NCBI GenBank assembly: GCA_016748015.1
Contig: JAAOMT010000009.1
Location: 1,837,020 to 1,901,019, forward strand
Source: Geosiphon pyriformis
Taxonomy: Eukaryota > Glomeromycota > Glomeromycetes > Archaeosporales > Geosiphonaceae
Length of the DNA stretch: 64,000 nucleotides
Reading direction: 5' to 3'
The position numbers and the translations under genes are program-made. The notes under the pieces were generated by a model, which saw nothing but the letters and a program-made list of their open reading frames with translations, made no database searches and was not told the DNA's origin. Shown here piece by piece: positions 37,948 to 50,049 of the stretch (position 1 is the first letter of the stretch; every line of letters begins with the position of its first letter).

Positions 37948-39555
37948 ACTAAATCCAAACCATTTTTTGATTTTGAGGCCACTGTTGGCTCTAGTATTGC
38001 TGTCATAAAAAAGACTGCAACAAATTTTGGCTCAGGTGAAGGTTTCAGGCCTGTTTTGTCAAGAAAAAAGAGAAAGAGTGTTGCTTTGGAAGAGGGTATT
38101 AGTGAAAAAGGAGTTCTGACTAAGGTAACAAGTAGTCATTTATAGAGTTCTGAGACTGGCGACACCACTAAGTCTGAAAGCATTGATATAGAAGAAACTA
38201 GCTTTGACTATGGTGAGAGTAGAACTATTGCTGATGGGGATCATGATCAGACGCCTAAAGGGCCAGGTGTTAAAACTAAGAAAGCATTGGGCAAGCCATT
38301 GGGAAGAATAGATTTCTTAGATCATGATAATATTGATGATAATATCTTTTTGGATGTCTCCTTGAAACTGCCTCCTCCCTTGAAAAACTTGGTTGCTGTT
38401 TCTATTAGAAAATCTTTCGCTTTGGATATCGGCCTAGATAAAGTGGTTGGGAAATCCTTTCAAAAGAAGCTGATAATGGTTAGAAATTTGTTCTCAAAAG
38501 TTAATGGTTTTGGGGAGGCCTCTACTCCCTCAAAATTCTTAGGGATCATTCGTGCTTCCTTCACTTCTGAATCTAGTCTGGCACAGGCTACTAAAAAGAC
38601 AAGAGTGGTAAATATTTTAGTAAACACTAATCTCAAGAAATCATCTAATCATTCAGATTGGGCTGTGATAGTTAAAAAAATTCCAGTTGGAATATCAGCT
38701 GAGACTGTGCATGTTGTGCTTACTGAATTTGGGTTTGTTGTGTCAATCAAAATACAACTGGTAGGGCTATAGCAAAAGACTGTAGTTGAATTTGCCCAAT
38801 TGAATCAGACTAATTTGGTTGCAGCTAAATAGTTCATCTTAATTGAAAAAGATGCTGTAAAAGTAACCAAGTCTAATGCAGACAAGGAATTATGGGATAT
38901 AAAGAATCAGCATAGGGTCTTGCTCTATATACTGCTGATGGGCACCAATGCTCATAATATCTGGGATTTTATTGGCTTTGTGAGTAAAAAAACTTGTGTT
39001 ATCAATAAACACTCTGTTACATATGCCTGGGCCAGGTGTGCTGTTGTTTGTTTTAACTCTGCTGCTTTGATTAATGCTGTTATAGAAACTACACCAGTCT
39101 TGAAGAGTGCCAATTTGCATTGGTCTTATATGAGTTCTGCGAAGTATGCTAAGTGTGAAAATTTGGGTCATATTTCTCTGAATTGTTTTGTGGATGAGAA
39201 AGTTTCTTCTGATGGCACAACTCACAGGATGTTGTTAAATGATGATAAAAGCAGACTGGCTTCTATTTATGCTAAACACTCTGCTCCAATTTCCCATCTG
39301 GTTTCTTTTGGTGGTGTCTCTTGGACCAATATTGTTGGTGGGTCTTCATTCACTTCTCTTCCTGTATGCAATGGCTTAGCAGCTTCTGGTTTCTCTTTGG
39401 AGATAAAACCTATCCCAATGGTATCTATAGAATTGAATAATAGGTTTGCCACTCTTAAACGTAGTCTTGTCAGCCTTACGGAATGTGTTGACAAGTTGGC
39501 TAAGAGGTTGAACTCACCTGAGCCAACAGTTTCTCAGTCTAGTCCTAAATGTTAG
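37948..39555 (+). pseudogene. LINE copy 2 ORF1
   Basis: One frame with in-frame TAG stops near 38,142 and 38,768 and a TAG at 39,553 shared with copy 1. It contains a basic motif (SRKKRKS), the conserved KSFALDIGLDKVVG...VNGFGEASTPSKF...RASFTSE block, the RNA-binding-like IKIQLVGL region and a knuckle remnant YAKCENLGHISLNC, where the first Cys is lost. The stop at VGL*QKTVVEF replaces a Trp retained in copy 1 (VGLWQKAVVEF), a G-to-A change. Role: RNA-binding partner of ORF2. Confidence 0.78.
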
Positions 39556-39794
39556 CCATTAGTGATCCCTTCATCACAGAATCAAGAGGTAGATATAGTG
39601 ATGAGTGAGGGTTCAGGTGTGGTCACTAGTAGTGAGACTATTGCAGAAGTGGCAGTTTTTGATTTTTCAGTTGTCTCTAAGATAGAAAAAACTCTGAAGA
39701 ATCTTTCAGTTACAGTTATGAGTCTTTTGGCCAAAATTGACAATGCTGGTTTAGTTCCTACCACTCTTTCTTCTCAATGATGAAGCTGATGTAA

Positions 39795-40570
39795 AAGTTT
39801 GCTACATGTAATGTTCGGAGTTTCAATGTCCCTGCTAAGCAAAAAGACATTATTCGATGGCATAAATAGTCTGAAAATATGGTATTTATAGTTATGGAAA
39901 CAAAATTAAGGTTTAATGTTAGACCATGGATTATGAACAAATTTGATGGAGTGTGCATTTTCACATCTGGGCTGATTGATGGGTATCTTGGGGCTGGGGT
40001 TGCAATAGTTATGAACAATTCTCTGGCTTGACATGTTTTCAAGGTGAAGGAGGTTCCTGGTTGTATTATTTTGGTACATCTCCTTTTTAAAGACAAGGTT
40101 TTGGTCTCAATTATTGGTTTGTACGCTTGTGCCTCTCCTGTGACTGGTTTGGACAGGCACCTGGAATAAATTTTTTTATAGCTCAGGTGGTCAACTCTAG
40201 TAACTTTGTTGTTTTAGGGGGTGATTTCAATGAGGACAAATCAATGAGAAGTGCAAGTTTCAGGTTCTGTTTAAGTATAGATTTGGTCAATTCTTTTAGT
40301 AGGCATCCTCTGGCTGGAGCTTCTATGTGGGACAACTTGAGAGGCATTGAAAAAGTCATTGATCATGTCTTTGTTAGTGAGAGTCTAATCTCAGCTGTGA
40401 CCAGCCACGGAGTAGAATCTGTGGCTGGGTTTTTTGACACTAATCATAGAGCCATTTCAGTTTCAGTTAACTTGGGTGGTCTTTTGGACATGTATTTGGC
40501 CAACATACATAGGCATACTAATATAGATTACTGGAAATTCAAGCTGAAAAATGTGAATACTGATGGGTAG
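39795..40570 (+). pseudogene. LINE copy 2 ORF2, endonuclease domain
   Basis: Motifs are CNVRSFNVPAKQK, METKLRF, GGDFNED (intact, unlike copy 1), VIDHVFVSE and FFDTNHRAI. In the last, the catalytic Asp of the SDH-type motif is Asn, again one G-to-A. A frameshift lies near 40,120 and stops at 39,868 and 40,030. Confidence 0.78.
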
Positions 40571-40679
40571 AGGTTTTATGGAGTGCTCTTTGGACAAGTT
40601 TTTGAAGAAATCAGCTGTGTTTCATGATGCAGAACGTGGTAGTAATTTGGATAGTATGTGAGATATTCTCAAGGAAATA

Positions 40680-42350
40680 ACAATTAATTCTGCTGATGCA
40701 ATTTTCTCTAGAATTTGGTATTGTGAATTTGATAGTGCAAAGAACAAAACTTTCTCAAAATTTCATGAGTTAGAGTTACTAATGTCTAAGATTGTCAATA
40801 GTATGAAAACAGGCCTGAGCTTGGAGACTAACTATTTAGTTAACACTTGGATGGGCTTGGACAATGATGGAGCATCCAAGATTTGAGCTATGATCAATGA
40901 AGGTGCTAGGATTGTGAATATTGTACAGCACATTTCAGTTGTCAAGAAAGAATATCATAGATCCAAATATCATAAATTAAAGATTGTTAGAGATGAGTCT
41001 ATCAGAGCAGCTGTGGCAAAATGTATGGAAAATTTCTGCTCAGATAAGGAAAGAATAATAAAAAGCATTCTGAATCAGCCTTTCAGAAAAGTGGTTCTCA
41101 ATTATTTGGTTGTTGATAGAAAGCTTATCTTGGAGCCTTAGGCTGTTAAGTCTTCAATCGATATTATAATAAAAGATTAGACAAGAAAGTGTTTGGTCTC
41201 TGGTGTCCTTCCAGCTCAGTGGCTTGATTAATACACTCCTTTAGAGTACATTGTTGATGATGCATTCTCAGAAATCATGAGTAATATCAGTCTGAACAAA
41301 CTTTTGGTGGTTGTCAAGGAATTGTCTAATGACAAGGCTGCTAGGCTTTCTGGAATTCCCAATGAACTTTGAAAACACAGTGGGTCTCTAGTTTTCAATG
41401 ATCTTCTGAGTGTTCTCAATAAATGTTTGAAATCTGGTAGTGTTCTCACACAGTAGAGAAAATCTTGGGTCTCCATGATTCCTAAACTGTATGATTGGGA
41501 GAGTACTCTCACCAACACTAGACCAATAATGCTGGTTGAAACTGCTCAAAAGATCTTGTCTAAAGATTCTATCAGACAGAATTTTTTTGGTTTGCAGCAG
41601 ATGTAATGTTTTGCATAGTAATAATTTTTCGGTATTGAAGGGCACTTTTACACAATCTCCTATTTTTGCTGTTGGCTCAATTGTTGAAGATGCTTTGGAG
41701 AAAAATAGAGAGTTATGGTTGATTCTTCAAGATATGCACAAGGCTTATGACTCTGTTGGTTGGACTCATTTATGCAACAGTCTAGTTAGGATTAAAATGT
41801 GCTCCCACTTCATAAGCTTTTTTGGTAGTATACACAATGGAAGATTCAATTGGGTTATGATGGATTTTGGTCTGTCTGATGGTTATATTGTGCATGATGG
41901 TTTAGATCAAGGGGAGGTGTTCTCACCACTTTTGTGGCAAATTTTTTATGACCCATTACTCTGTAAAGTCAAAAAACATAAACAGTTGTATGGCTACAAA
42001 ATGTGCTCGAATTTTTACACTAAGTCTGGTAGGCCTGATATAAATAGTGGCAGTACTTCATTTTTTGCAGCAGGTGCTTTTGTTGATAATACAATTTAGA
42101 TTGGGAATTGCTTGATAACAATGCAAAACATTTTGAACATAGCTAGTGAGTTTTTTTCTATTAATAACATCTCCATAAATACTGAGAAGACTGTTGCTAT
42201 TCTTATCAACCAAAATGTTTAAAAAACTAATCTATCTATTAGTGGATCAAAGATTTCAGTGGCTAAAAGAAATGAATCTCATTATTATCTGGGAATTTTT
42301 TTGTCTATTGAGGGCTTGTTCAAGTCAAGGCTTATGCTGATGTTAGATTT
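40680..42350 (+). pseudogene. LINE copy 2 ORF2, reverse transcriptase domain
   Basis: Blocks DKAARLSGIPNEL, WVSMIPKLYDWESTL, TRPIMLVETAQKILS, DMHKAYDSVGWTHL, DGLDQGEVFSPLLWQIFYDPL and AGAFVDNTI. The catalytic FVDD box reads FVDN, so the enzyme would be dead even without the stops and frameshifts (near 41,200, 41,560 and 42,100-42,350). The changed Asp is a G-to-A change relative to copy 1. Confidence 0.8.
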
Positions 42351-42359
42351 TTTTCGAAT

Positions 42360-43560
42360 GTGGTTCTGAGAAAGACCATTACTGAGAAACAATTTTTGTA
42401 TTTAGTTTTTGCTGTTCTGCAGCCTATTGTTTGCTATAGACTTCAATTTAGCTTTGCATCTAAGAGTATTTGTGAAAAGTGGGATAGGTTGTTAAGAAAG
42501 AGACTTAAGCTCAAAACAAATTTATTTAAAAACTTTTTTAGTGTAACATTGCATCATCCTGAATTGTATGGTCTGAAGTCTTTTGAACAGATGCTTACTG
42601 AAAATTTAATGGCCAATCTGGTCAACTTTAACAATGCGGATGGAACTCTCAACAGGTTTTTTGATTACAGAGTGATGGACTTACAAGTGGCCAGCTGGAT
42701 GTCCCAGCACCTTTTTTGTTTTCTGATTATGTTATCTATTAGTTCTTTAAATTGTTTTTTAGCTGGTACTATGCATACTCTTGCTTTGTGCAATACTTTC
42801 TTGGGTGGTATCCTTTCTAATGTTTTTAAAGCTGGGTCTGGTGTGCCAATCCTGGATGTGTTAGGTATGAAAGGTTATCTGGGTGTAAGGAAATTTCTCA
42901 GAAAATATGGCCTCATTTTCCCCAACCAATTGTTAGATCATTATGGCAAATGTTTCACTTGGAACACTTTTTGCAGATGGAAAAGACTTAATTCCAGAGG
43001 TTCTATTCCTACCTGGTTTGTCTTCATTTCCAATTTCATCAAGTGTAGTGGTTTGAGTAATAACATGGTTATGGCATTTCATTCTGCTTCTGCTGATGTT
43101 GTTTATAATACTGGTTTTGTTTCTGAATGGTTGCTTGCTGCCAAGTGTGACTTTATTAATGTATACACAAATAGTTCTGTCAAGGATTTGGGGTTTATTG
43201 ATGCCTATGGTAATGCTGCAGCTTATTTTCCAAAAGCCAATGCAAGCATTGGTGTGAAAGTTTTTGGCTTGCTGTTCTCTATGCTGGTAGAGCTATAGGC
43301 TATTGCTTTAGCATTGGAGTGTATTCCTAATTCTAGCACAGTTACTTTGTTTACGGACAGTTAGGCTTTACTGGATATATACAAGTTTGGAGTAGATGGT
43401 TTTGGTCCTGATTTTCAATGCAAATACTGGATTGAAAAAAAGCATATTTATTAAGCTATTTCAAATAAAAATTTATTGGTCATGTGGAGAAAGATCAAAG
43501 GACATTCAGGTGTAATCAAGAACAAATGTGTGGATTTTTTTGTGAACATAGTAACTTTGT
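42360..43560 (+). pseudogene. LINE copy 2 ORF2, connection and RNase H domain
   Basis: The first 250 codons are an RT thumb/connection (KQFLYLVFAVLQPIVCYRL, CRWKRLNSRGSIPTWF). RNase H follows: VYTNSSVKD (YTDG expected, so Asp to Asn), FTDS*ALLDIY near 43,350, and KIKGHSGVIKNKCVDFF. A TAG and a TAA interrupt it at about 43,296 and 43,453. Confidence 0.72.
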
Positions 43561-43599
43561 CCAAGTTTGTGTTGTCCCTGAGCATACTGTGTTGCTTTC

Positions 43600-44444
43600 T
43601 TAGTATTGAGAACAGGCCTGTTTCTGGGAACATGCATCATTTTGTTAGGAATTTGTTTGAAGCCATCAATTTCATCAGTTGGGAGTCCAAATTTGGCACC
43701 GACATTGTTGATGTTGGTTTTGCTGGTAATGTTGACTCTTCCAAATCTTTCAGTGTTTGGTATCTTGATGGTGGGATTTGCTTTGGTTATACTAGCTCAT
43801 TTTCTGCTTCTCTATGATCTTACTTTATGAAATCTCTACATCATCACCTGCCAGTTGTTGTAAGGAAGAGATTGTATAATCCTAAATATTTTAGCATAGT
43901 GTGCATTAGATATGGTATGGTTGAAAATTCTAATTACTTGTTTTTGTGTAAGCATGACAATGTTGCCAGGCTGAATATACTGTCAAATATTGGTGTGGAG
44001 TAGTGTAAGATGGCTGGTAAATCTGCCAAAAGAAGTAGGATAATGCAATCCTTAAGTGAGGCTGAGTTTTCTGATAACCTGTACATGCTGTTGGCCAAGG
44101 AGTTTGTACTAAAAAGCTGGGTGTCAAATGCTGTTCTGTGTCTTGGTTTGGCTTCTGGCAGTGGCTTAATAGTCAAGTTGGTCCATAATCTCACTAAGAG
44201 TTACAGATTGGATATCTGGTTGCCTGCTGCTAAATTGAAAGCTTTCTATAAGAAGCATAATCTTTTGCCATGTAATGGATCTGCTGTGTCATTGATTAAT
44301 GGTTTGTTAGGTTTGTGGGATACTAGTGTCATTCACAGCTTTAGTTTCAGGTTGGGTGTTCATTTGTGTTTCAGTTTGTGTTCTTGTTTTACTAAGCTGG
44401 ACTTTGGTTTCTTGAATAGTATATCTTTAACAGATTCTGCATGT
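43600..44444 (+). pseudogene. LINE copy 2 ORF2, C-terminal part
   Basis: Scattered frames matching the copy 1 tail (NMHHFVRNLF, VRKRLYNPKYFSIVC, CKHDNVA, ESKFGTDIV). The frame reaches 44,444 with LLGLWDTSVI and FRLGVHLCF, and then crosses into the LTR, which makes an artificial end. Confidence 0.65.
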
Positions 44445-45406
44445 TGTTACTGGAGGTTTTTGGTCTCTTCTTAGCTCTTGTATGTTTGTTGTAGTGCTGT
44501 TAATTCACGACTATAAGAAGTGTTTGAACCTCTAATAACTGAATTTTATCTTCAAATTATCTCCTATAATTTGAACTGCTGGGCTTATAAGTGAAATGGT
44601 TAATTCCATGCCAGTTGCTTTGTGTAGTTATGTTGTAGTAAACGTCAACTCTTTTCCAGAAATTGCTTGTCTAGAAGCTTACTAAAAATGTGTAGTTACT
44701 TTGCTGTGAAAGTCAACTCTTCTATAGGAATCTCATCTGTAGGCTACCCTGATGATTATAATAAGAAAATAAAAGAAAGAAAATAAAGAAATATAAAAGA
44801 AATAGAATTCTGTTAAGGGAAACGTTTTCTATCCAGACCTGGAGTCGCTAACAGTTTACTAAAATTGGTAGCTAATCAATTTCAAAATGTTAGTTGGGTT
44901 TTTTGGAGATTTTTCAAGTGCAATATTTTAAAAAAATTGGTTTTTCGAATTATTTGATATTTTATTTCTTTTTGTGTGTGTAGGAATAATTCTAAGTAAT
45001 AAATCTAAAATAAGATACATTTTTTTGAAGAGAGAAGTTCTTTTATACAACTTATCATATTACTATTCTATGAACTTGAACTTTGTTCTTTTCTACAATT
45101 TTACTGAACTAAAGATACATTTCGGTGAACTACAAGTTATTTCTGCAAACTATTAGATATTTTGGTGAACTATCAATTATTTCGGCAAACTTTTGAATGT
45201 TACATATTTCGGAATATTGCATAATTGATTATCGCAATTAGGTTACATTTGTGTTATGTACAAATTGGATTATTAATTAAATGATAATTTCGAATATTTT
45301 GCTAATATAATAAGTAATAATTTGAAATAATAATATATGCTAATTAATAATAGGAATTATAAAGATAATTTCATGTTAAATAATATCTTTAATTTTGTCT
45401 GGTAAC
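44445..45406 (-). repeat. 3' LTR of gypsy element A
   Basis: 962 bp beginning TGTTAC and ending GTAACA on the plus strand. Aligned by eye to 53,299-54,285, it differs mostly by transitions and lacks one roughly 25-bp segment present there. Confidence 0.92.
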
Positions 45407-45409
45407 ATA

Positions 45410-46053
45410 ACTTCCTCCTCAAAACTGAGCTCCATCGAAGTCCAAGTACTGTCTGTAATTTCTAAATAATAATCCAAAATTATTGAAGAAATTTGGTTTG
45501 AAAATTGTTGAAATTTCAGTTCTGTAAGCTTTCCAATGTATTGAATCTTCAAAGGTTGTAAAATTGGGTTTTGTAGGATGTTTTCACAGGTATGGAATAG
45601 GTCATAAAGTCTAAGAGCAGCTCTTAGTTTATAATGACTGTTTGTAGGTCCAGCTGTTGTCTTGAATTTGTTGTGGAGTTGTTTTCAAATAGCTTCTTTT
45701 GTGAGGTTTGTTGCTGTAAGCTCCTGTTTTCGTTTGTGGAGTGTTTTTCTAATGTAGAAATATCTATATATTGGAGTATAGTCGTAGTTTTTTTCATTAA
45801 GACACAGTTAAAGTTTTTGTTGAATAGTAGCATTTGGTGGAATACTAATAGGAGTGAGCATTAAGTTTTCTCTTAAAGCAAGCTTTAAAAGTTCTGGCAG
45901 GTGAATTCCAGAATAACTTCTTGTGTTCTTCTTATATAGGTGATATTTTTGTGAATTTGGGGCTAAATTTGTAACTACTTCTGTTTGAGTATAATTAATG
46001 TGGTTTCCAGTAACAGTAATGGATAATTTGAGTATTGTTTTTAAAGCTAACAT
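45410..46053 (-). pseudogene. Extra ORF after pol in element A (unidentified)
   Basis: Between the integrase C-terminus (about 46,230) and the 3' LTR lies an ATG-started frame, MLALKTILKLSITVTGN, of 81 codons. After a one-base shift it continues as a second frame (45,833-45,624: MKKTTTILQYIDISTLEKH, then a Gln/Asn/Thr-rich stretch). A further part can be read almost to the LTR. It sits in the position where some gypsy elements carry an envelope-like or accessory ORF. I see no signal peptide or convincing membrane segment, so it is not obviously an envelope protein. Function unknown. Confidence 0.4.
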
Positions 46054-46229
46054 TAGTTTTTGGGATAATTGTTGAATGTTTTGAGGAATAGTTATTATAA
46101 GAGATTTGACAATAAAAGAAAATTTTTTTTGGTGTATGAGTTTTTATGTTATTTTTGCTTTGTTTTTGTGAGATTGTTTCTAAATTATAAAAAGATAACT
46201 ATAATAATAAATTTAAGTTAAGTGTTCAA

Positions 46230-47400
46230 GTTGGGAGATTGTTCAATGACAATTATTGGTTCTAAATTTTGGAGAATATCTTTGGGATTGATTAAAGGGG
46301 AATGTGTACCAATTTGTGGAATTAATGGTTCAGGATTGTTTTTGGAATTATAGTGTTTCAAATGATCTCCATGTGCAACTTTTGTTAGGATTTTGTCATT
46401 AAGTCTTAGCTTGTATAATCCATTGTCTAGGACTTCATAGATAAAAAATGGTCCATCTCATTTATTTTCAAATTTTCCACTCCATTGTTTTTTAGCTTTA
46501 GTTCTGTGTAAAAAAACTTTGTTTCCAATTTTAAATTCATTGGTAACTGGGAGCAATTTGTTGTCATGCTGTTCTTTTTGTTGAGCTTGGGAGTATTTAA
46601 TATGGGTGGCTGCTATTCATTGTTTTCCTTCCAATGTGCTAAGCAGAGTATAGGCTTTTTGTTATAGTGTTTCCTGAAAGTTGTCTTTATTAATTGGTTG
46701 TACTGGATATGTTTCTATTGTGAAACTAATTGGTAATGTTGTTGTCCTTCCATAGGTTAAATTAAATGGTATGTGGTATCTTGTTTTAGTGTTCTATATG
46801 CTAATAATACTGATGAAATAAAGAGATCCCATTCTTGCTCAAAATCAGTTGAGACTTTGGCTAATGATTCACACAATGTTCTGTTGAAACATTTTACAAG
46901 TCTATTTGTTTGTAGATGGTAGGGCGAAGATAATGGTCTCTTGACATTAAATTGTCTACAAATTTTCTGGATTAAATTGTTCATGAAATGTGTTCCTTAA
47001 TCAGATAAAAATTCTATTGGACATCTATGTCTACAAATGATGTCTTCATAGATGAAGTTTGCTACTGATTTTGCATCTGCTCATTGAATGGCTCTGGCTT
47101 CAAGCCATTTGGTGAAATAGTCTACAGTTACTGCAATATAACGGTTTCCTTGGTTTGTGATAGGTAGTGGTCCGACTAAATCGATACCAACTCAATTAAA
47201 AAGCTGTCCAACTTTGATTGGGTTTAAAAGTTCTGTAGGGCAAGTTTTTTTTCTTCTTTGACAACTATCACAAGACTTAATGTATTCATGAATGTCTTTT
47301 CTTATTTGAGGCCAAAAGTAATATTCTAGTGTTTTCTGAGTGGTGCTGTCTTTTCCTAGGTGTGCTGATAAAGAGTCTGAGTGCATGTTATATAAAATGG
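46230..47400 (-). pseudogene. Element A integrase
   Basis: The zinc-binding HHCC module is at 47,386-47,192 (HLGKDSTTQ, CDSCQRRKK). The core follows: GIDLVGPLPIT with the first Asp, LSD*GTHFMNNL with the second, and PYHLQTNRLVKCFNRTL, where the expected catalytic Glu of the GLVERFN-type motif is Lys (G-to-A). The C-terminal part includes LLAYRTLKQDTTYH, KQWSGKFENK*DGPFFI and KVAHGDHLKHYNSK, the usual gypsy integrase tail. Stops at FN*VGID (Arg expected), Q*ADAK, SD*GTH and NK*DG break it. It would be catalytically dead. Confidence 0.82.
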
Positions 47401-47699
47401 TTTTTTTTTTATATTCTTGTATTAATCTGAGTGGATTGTCTGGGTTTCTGAAGTTTCAATAATAAATTATGTTGTTGTGTAAGAAATATTGTTTGGCTTG
47501 TTGTTGTAACTGATGTTTTTTATCTGAAGACCAATTTGTTGGGATTGTTAATGTCTCCAAATATTGTTTAAGATTGTTGTAGTTTTCAGGATTCATTGTT
47601 TGTTGTTTTGTTGTTAATTCAAATAGGTGTTGGTTTTGTATTCTAATCTTGTCTCATTCTTGAGAGACAATCAATGTTGGTATGGAGTTTTCCTGGTTT

Positions 47700-49140
47700 G
47701 TGGTGTACAATGTATCAGTAGTTGGCTAGAAATCCTGTCCATTAGATTTGTTTGGCATTCAGCTGAGTGTTTTTATTTTGAAGCCATTTGAGTCCAATAT
47801 TATCAGTGAAAATGTCGAATTCTTTAAGCCTGAGATAAAGGTTGAAGTGGTGTAAGGCCCAAATTACAGCTGCTGTTTTTAGTTCTGTAGCAGGGTAGTT
47901 TTTCTTAACTGGTTTTAATGTTCTGCTAGCATAAGCAATTACTCGCTCATTTCCATTGTCATCTAATTGTGAGAAAATAGCACCAAAGGCAGTGTAAAAA
48001 GTGTCTGTAGCTAGTCAAAATTGGTTACTAAAGTCTAAGTAGGCAAGAATTAGAGCTGTTGTCAATTTTTTCTTGAGAATTTCAAAAGCTTTTTGGTGTT
48101 CTTTCATCCATTTGTATTCGACATTTTTAATAGTGAACTGGTTGAGAGGTTTTGTGATTTTTGAGAATTCTTTAATAAATTTTTAATAATAGGATGCTAA
48201 TCCAATAAATCCTCTTAATTCTGTGGTATTTCATGGAGTCTTGAAGTTTTTGACAGTGTTGATTTTTTCGGGGTCTGGTTTAATTCCATCTTTGCTAACA
48301 ATATGACCAAGAAAGACCAAACTCATTTTTCCAAAGTGGCATTTTTTGATGTTTAGTTTCAATTCTGCTTTTCGTAATCATTGAAAAACTTTGCACAGGT
48401 GTTTTAAGTGTAATTCAAAAGATGGTGAATAAACATCAGTATCATCGAGATAGACAACTACTGATTTCCAAAAGAGGCCTTTGTAAACAACATTCATGAG
48501 TCTTTGGAATGTTGCTGGTGCATTGCATAATCCAAAAGGCATTATATTGAACTTGTAATTTTCTTCTTGAGTAGTGAATACTGTTTTGGGGCGATCTTTG
48601 GGATCCATGGCAACTTGCCAGTATTCACTTTTTAAAATCTAATGTCGAAAAATATTTGGACTTTCCAAGAGCATTTAGCATGTCATCAATTTGGGAAAGA
48701 GGGTAGGCATCTCCAATAGTGACACTGTTAAGTTGTTGATAATTAACACAAAATTATATCTTTCCATTTTTCTTTTTAACTAAGACCACAGGTGAAGCCC
48801 ATGAACTCATTGATGGTTGAATAAGCCCATTGTTGAGCATCCATTGTACTTCTTTGCAGATAAATTGGTGACTTTCTGGAGCAACTCGGTAGGCTTGCTG
48901 TCACTTTGGTTTGGCATTTCCTGTATAGATTTGGTGTTGAACCAAATCAGTTCTTCTTAAGTTATTGTTGTTTTTGGTAAAAATATTGGCAAATTCTGCA
49001 ATTAGCTCTTTGAGCTGGCTTTGTTGTTGTGGTTTAAGTTGTCCCATGTTGATTCGAAATAGTTTTTCTATGACAACATGGTAGTTTTCAGAGCTGGGAT
49101 TTGGATTGATTTTTGGTAGTAAATATCCAATGATTTCCAA
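47700..49140 (-). pseudogene. Element A reverse transcriptase and RNase H
   Basis: The N-terminal connector is FANIFTKNNNNLRRTDLVQHQI, followed by QQAYRVAPESHQFI, NNGLIQPSMSSWASPVVLVKKKNG, DAYPLSQIDDMLNALG and STLDFK. The frame then shifts by one base in an A-run near 48,640. It continues with WQVAMDPKDRPKTVF, MPFGLCNAPATFQRLMN and the catalytic YLDDTDVYS at about 48,440. RNase H remnants lie at about 48,150-47,700. Domain order and motifs are typical Ty3/gypsy. Several TGA and TAA codons are present. Confidence 0.85.
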
Positions 49141-49469
49141 GAAATTGGGAACTATTTGGGGTAGTTTTTGTTAAAAAATATTACTGTGAATAACTCCAAT
49201 TTCTAAGTTATTTAATAAAACTATGGGGAAATTGTTGGAATTGTAAAAAGTAATTCGGATTTTCTTTGTTCCTTCTGGAATATAAATGTTTGGGATCAAA
49301 ATATTATGTTTTAAGCAGATTTGTTTGTTGGACTCAAAAATTTGTTGTGTGGTTGTTGGCTTTTCACAAGTGTAAATTTCAGGATGTTCTCCAAAGAGTG
49401 AAATGGTAATGGGTTGTGGAAATTGTAAAATCTGGTGAGATTCTTTCTGTTCATTGAAGGCTATGTTTA

Positions 49470-50019
49470 CTGGAATTGTAAATCATCCAGTTGAACCAAA
49501 ATCTTGGGTTTCTTTTTTACTTTTTCCCAATAGTTCTCTTTAATTGACTAATTGTAAACCTGAAATGTTGATTAAGGGTAAATAAATGGCTTGGGCAATT
49601 TTTTCAGCATGTTCAATCTTAAATGGCTTGTCAGTTTTGTTTTGGAGTATTACTGTTATGTCACCAGTATATCTAGCATTAATTATTCCTCCTCTGACAT
49701 TGATTCCTTTGCTTGCCAGAGAAGACCAGGAGGCGATTTGAACCATTGCTCCTGGTGGGATTTCGAGAGCAATTTTGAGGTTGATTTTTGTGAGAGATTT
49801 GGGTTTGAGAACAAGAGTATCCTTGTTTGGATATCTTAGGTCATATTCAGCATCAATTTCATGTGCTTTTTTGGGTTTTATTCCTTGTTCGTTGTTGTTG
49901 AAGTATTTGAGTTGTAAGACAGGCTGATTTTTGATGAGATAAATAGATGTTGTTTCAATTTCTTCTGTTGCTTCAGGTTCTCCAAATTCAATTTCATATT
50001 CATTACTTTTGCTGGACAA
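49470..50019 (-). pseudogene. dUTPase domain of gypsy element A
   Basis: The trimeric dUTPase fold, hydrolysing dUTP to dUMP, sits in frame between protease and RT. The five motifs can be followed: AEYDLRYP (motif 1, usually AGYDL), QIASWSSLASKG (motif 2, Arg expected where Trp stands), GGIINARYTGDI (motif 3, where the substrate-contacting Asp of VIDAxYxG is Asn), FKIEHAEKIAQAIYLP (motif 4), and DFGSTG (motif 5, about 49,480). Between motifs 4 and 5 there is a TAA after LQLVN, and directly after motif 5 a TGA at the position of a Trp. The Arg-to-Trp and Asp-to-Asn changes are single C-to-T or G-to-A, so the ancestor was probably active and this copy is not. The stretch just upstream (CIMPCDEQ*CSEC) belongs to the Cys-rich spacer. 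Confidence 0.88.
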
Positions 50020-50049
50020 GGGAATGCTAAAAGCATAGCATTCAGAACA

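Larger units (their letters stand above)
37863..44444 (+). mobile_element. LINE copy 2, 3' end cut by element A LTR
   Basis: Same family as copy 1 and co-linear with it from the shared start (CTTCTTTCTCTCATTCATCCC, 37,868) through ORF1, endonuclease, RT, RNase H and the C-terminal domain. It stops at 44,444, where the LTR of element A begins, just short of the expected ORF2 end and 3' UTR. The missing 3' end is not found on the other side of element A. It has several frameshifts in ORF2 and nonsense codons in both ORFs, so it is inactive. Confidence 0.87.

Noticed and set aside
45634-45864. Cys-rich plus-strand ORF
   Set aside because: Shadow of the minus-strand Gln/Asn-rich ORF3 remnant of element A.
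45410-46053. Envelope gene in element A
   Set aside because: No signal peptide, fusion-like or membrane segment seen; kept as unidentified ORF.
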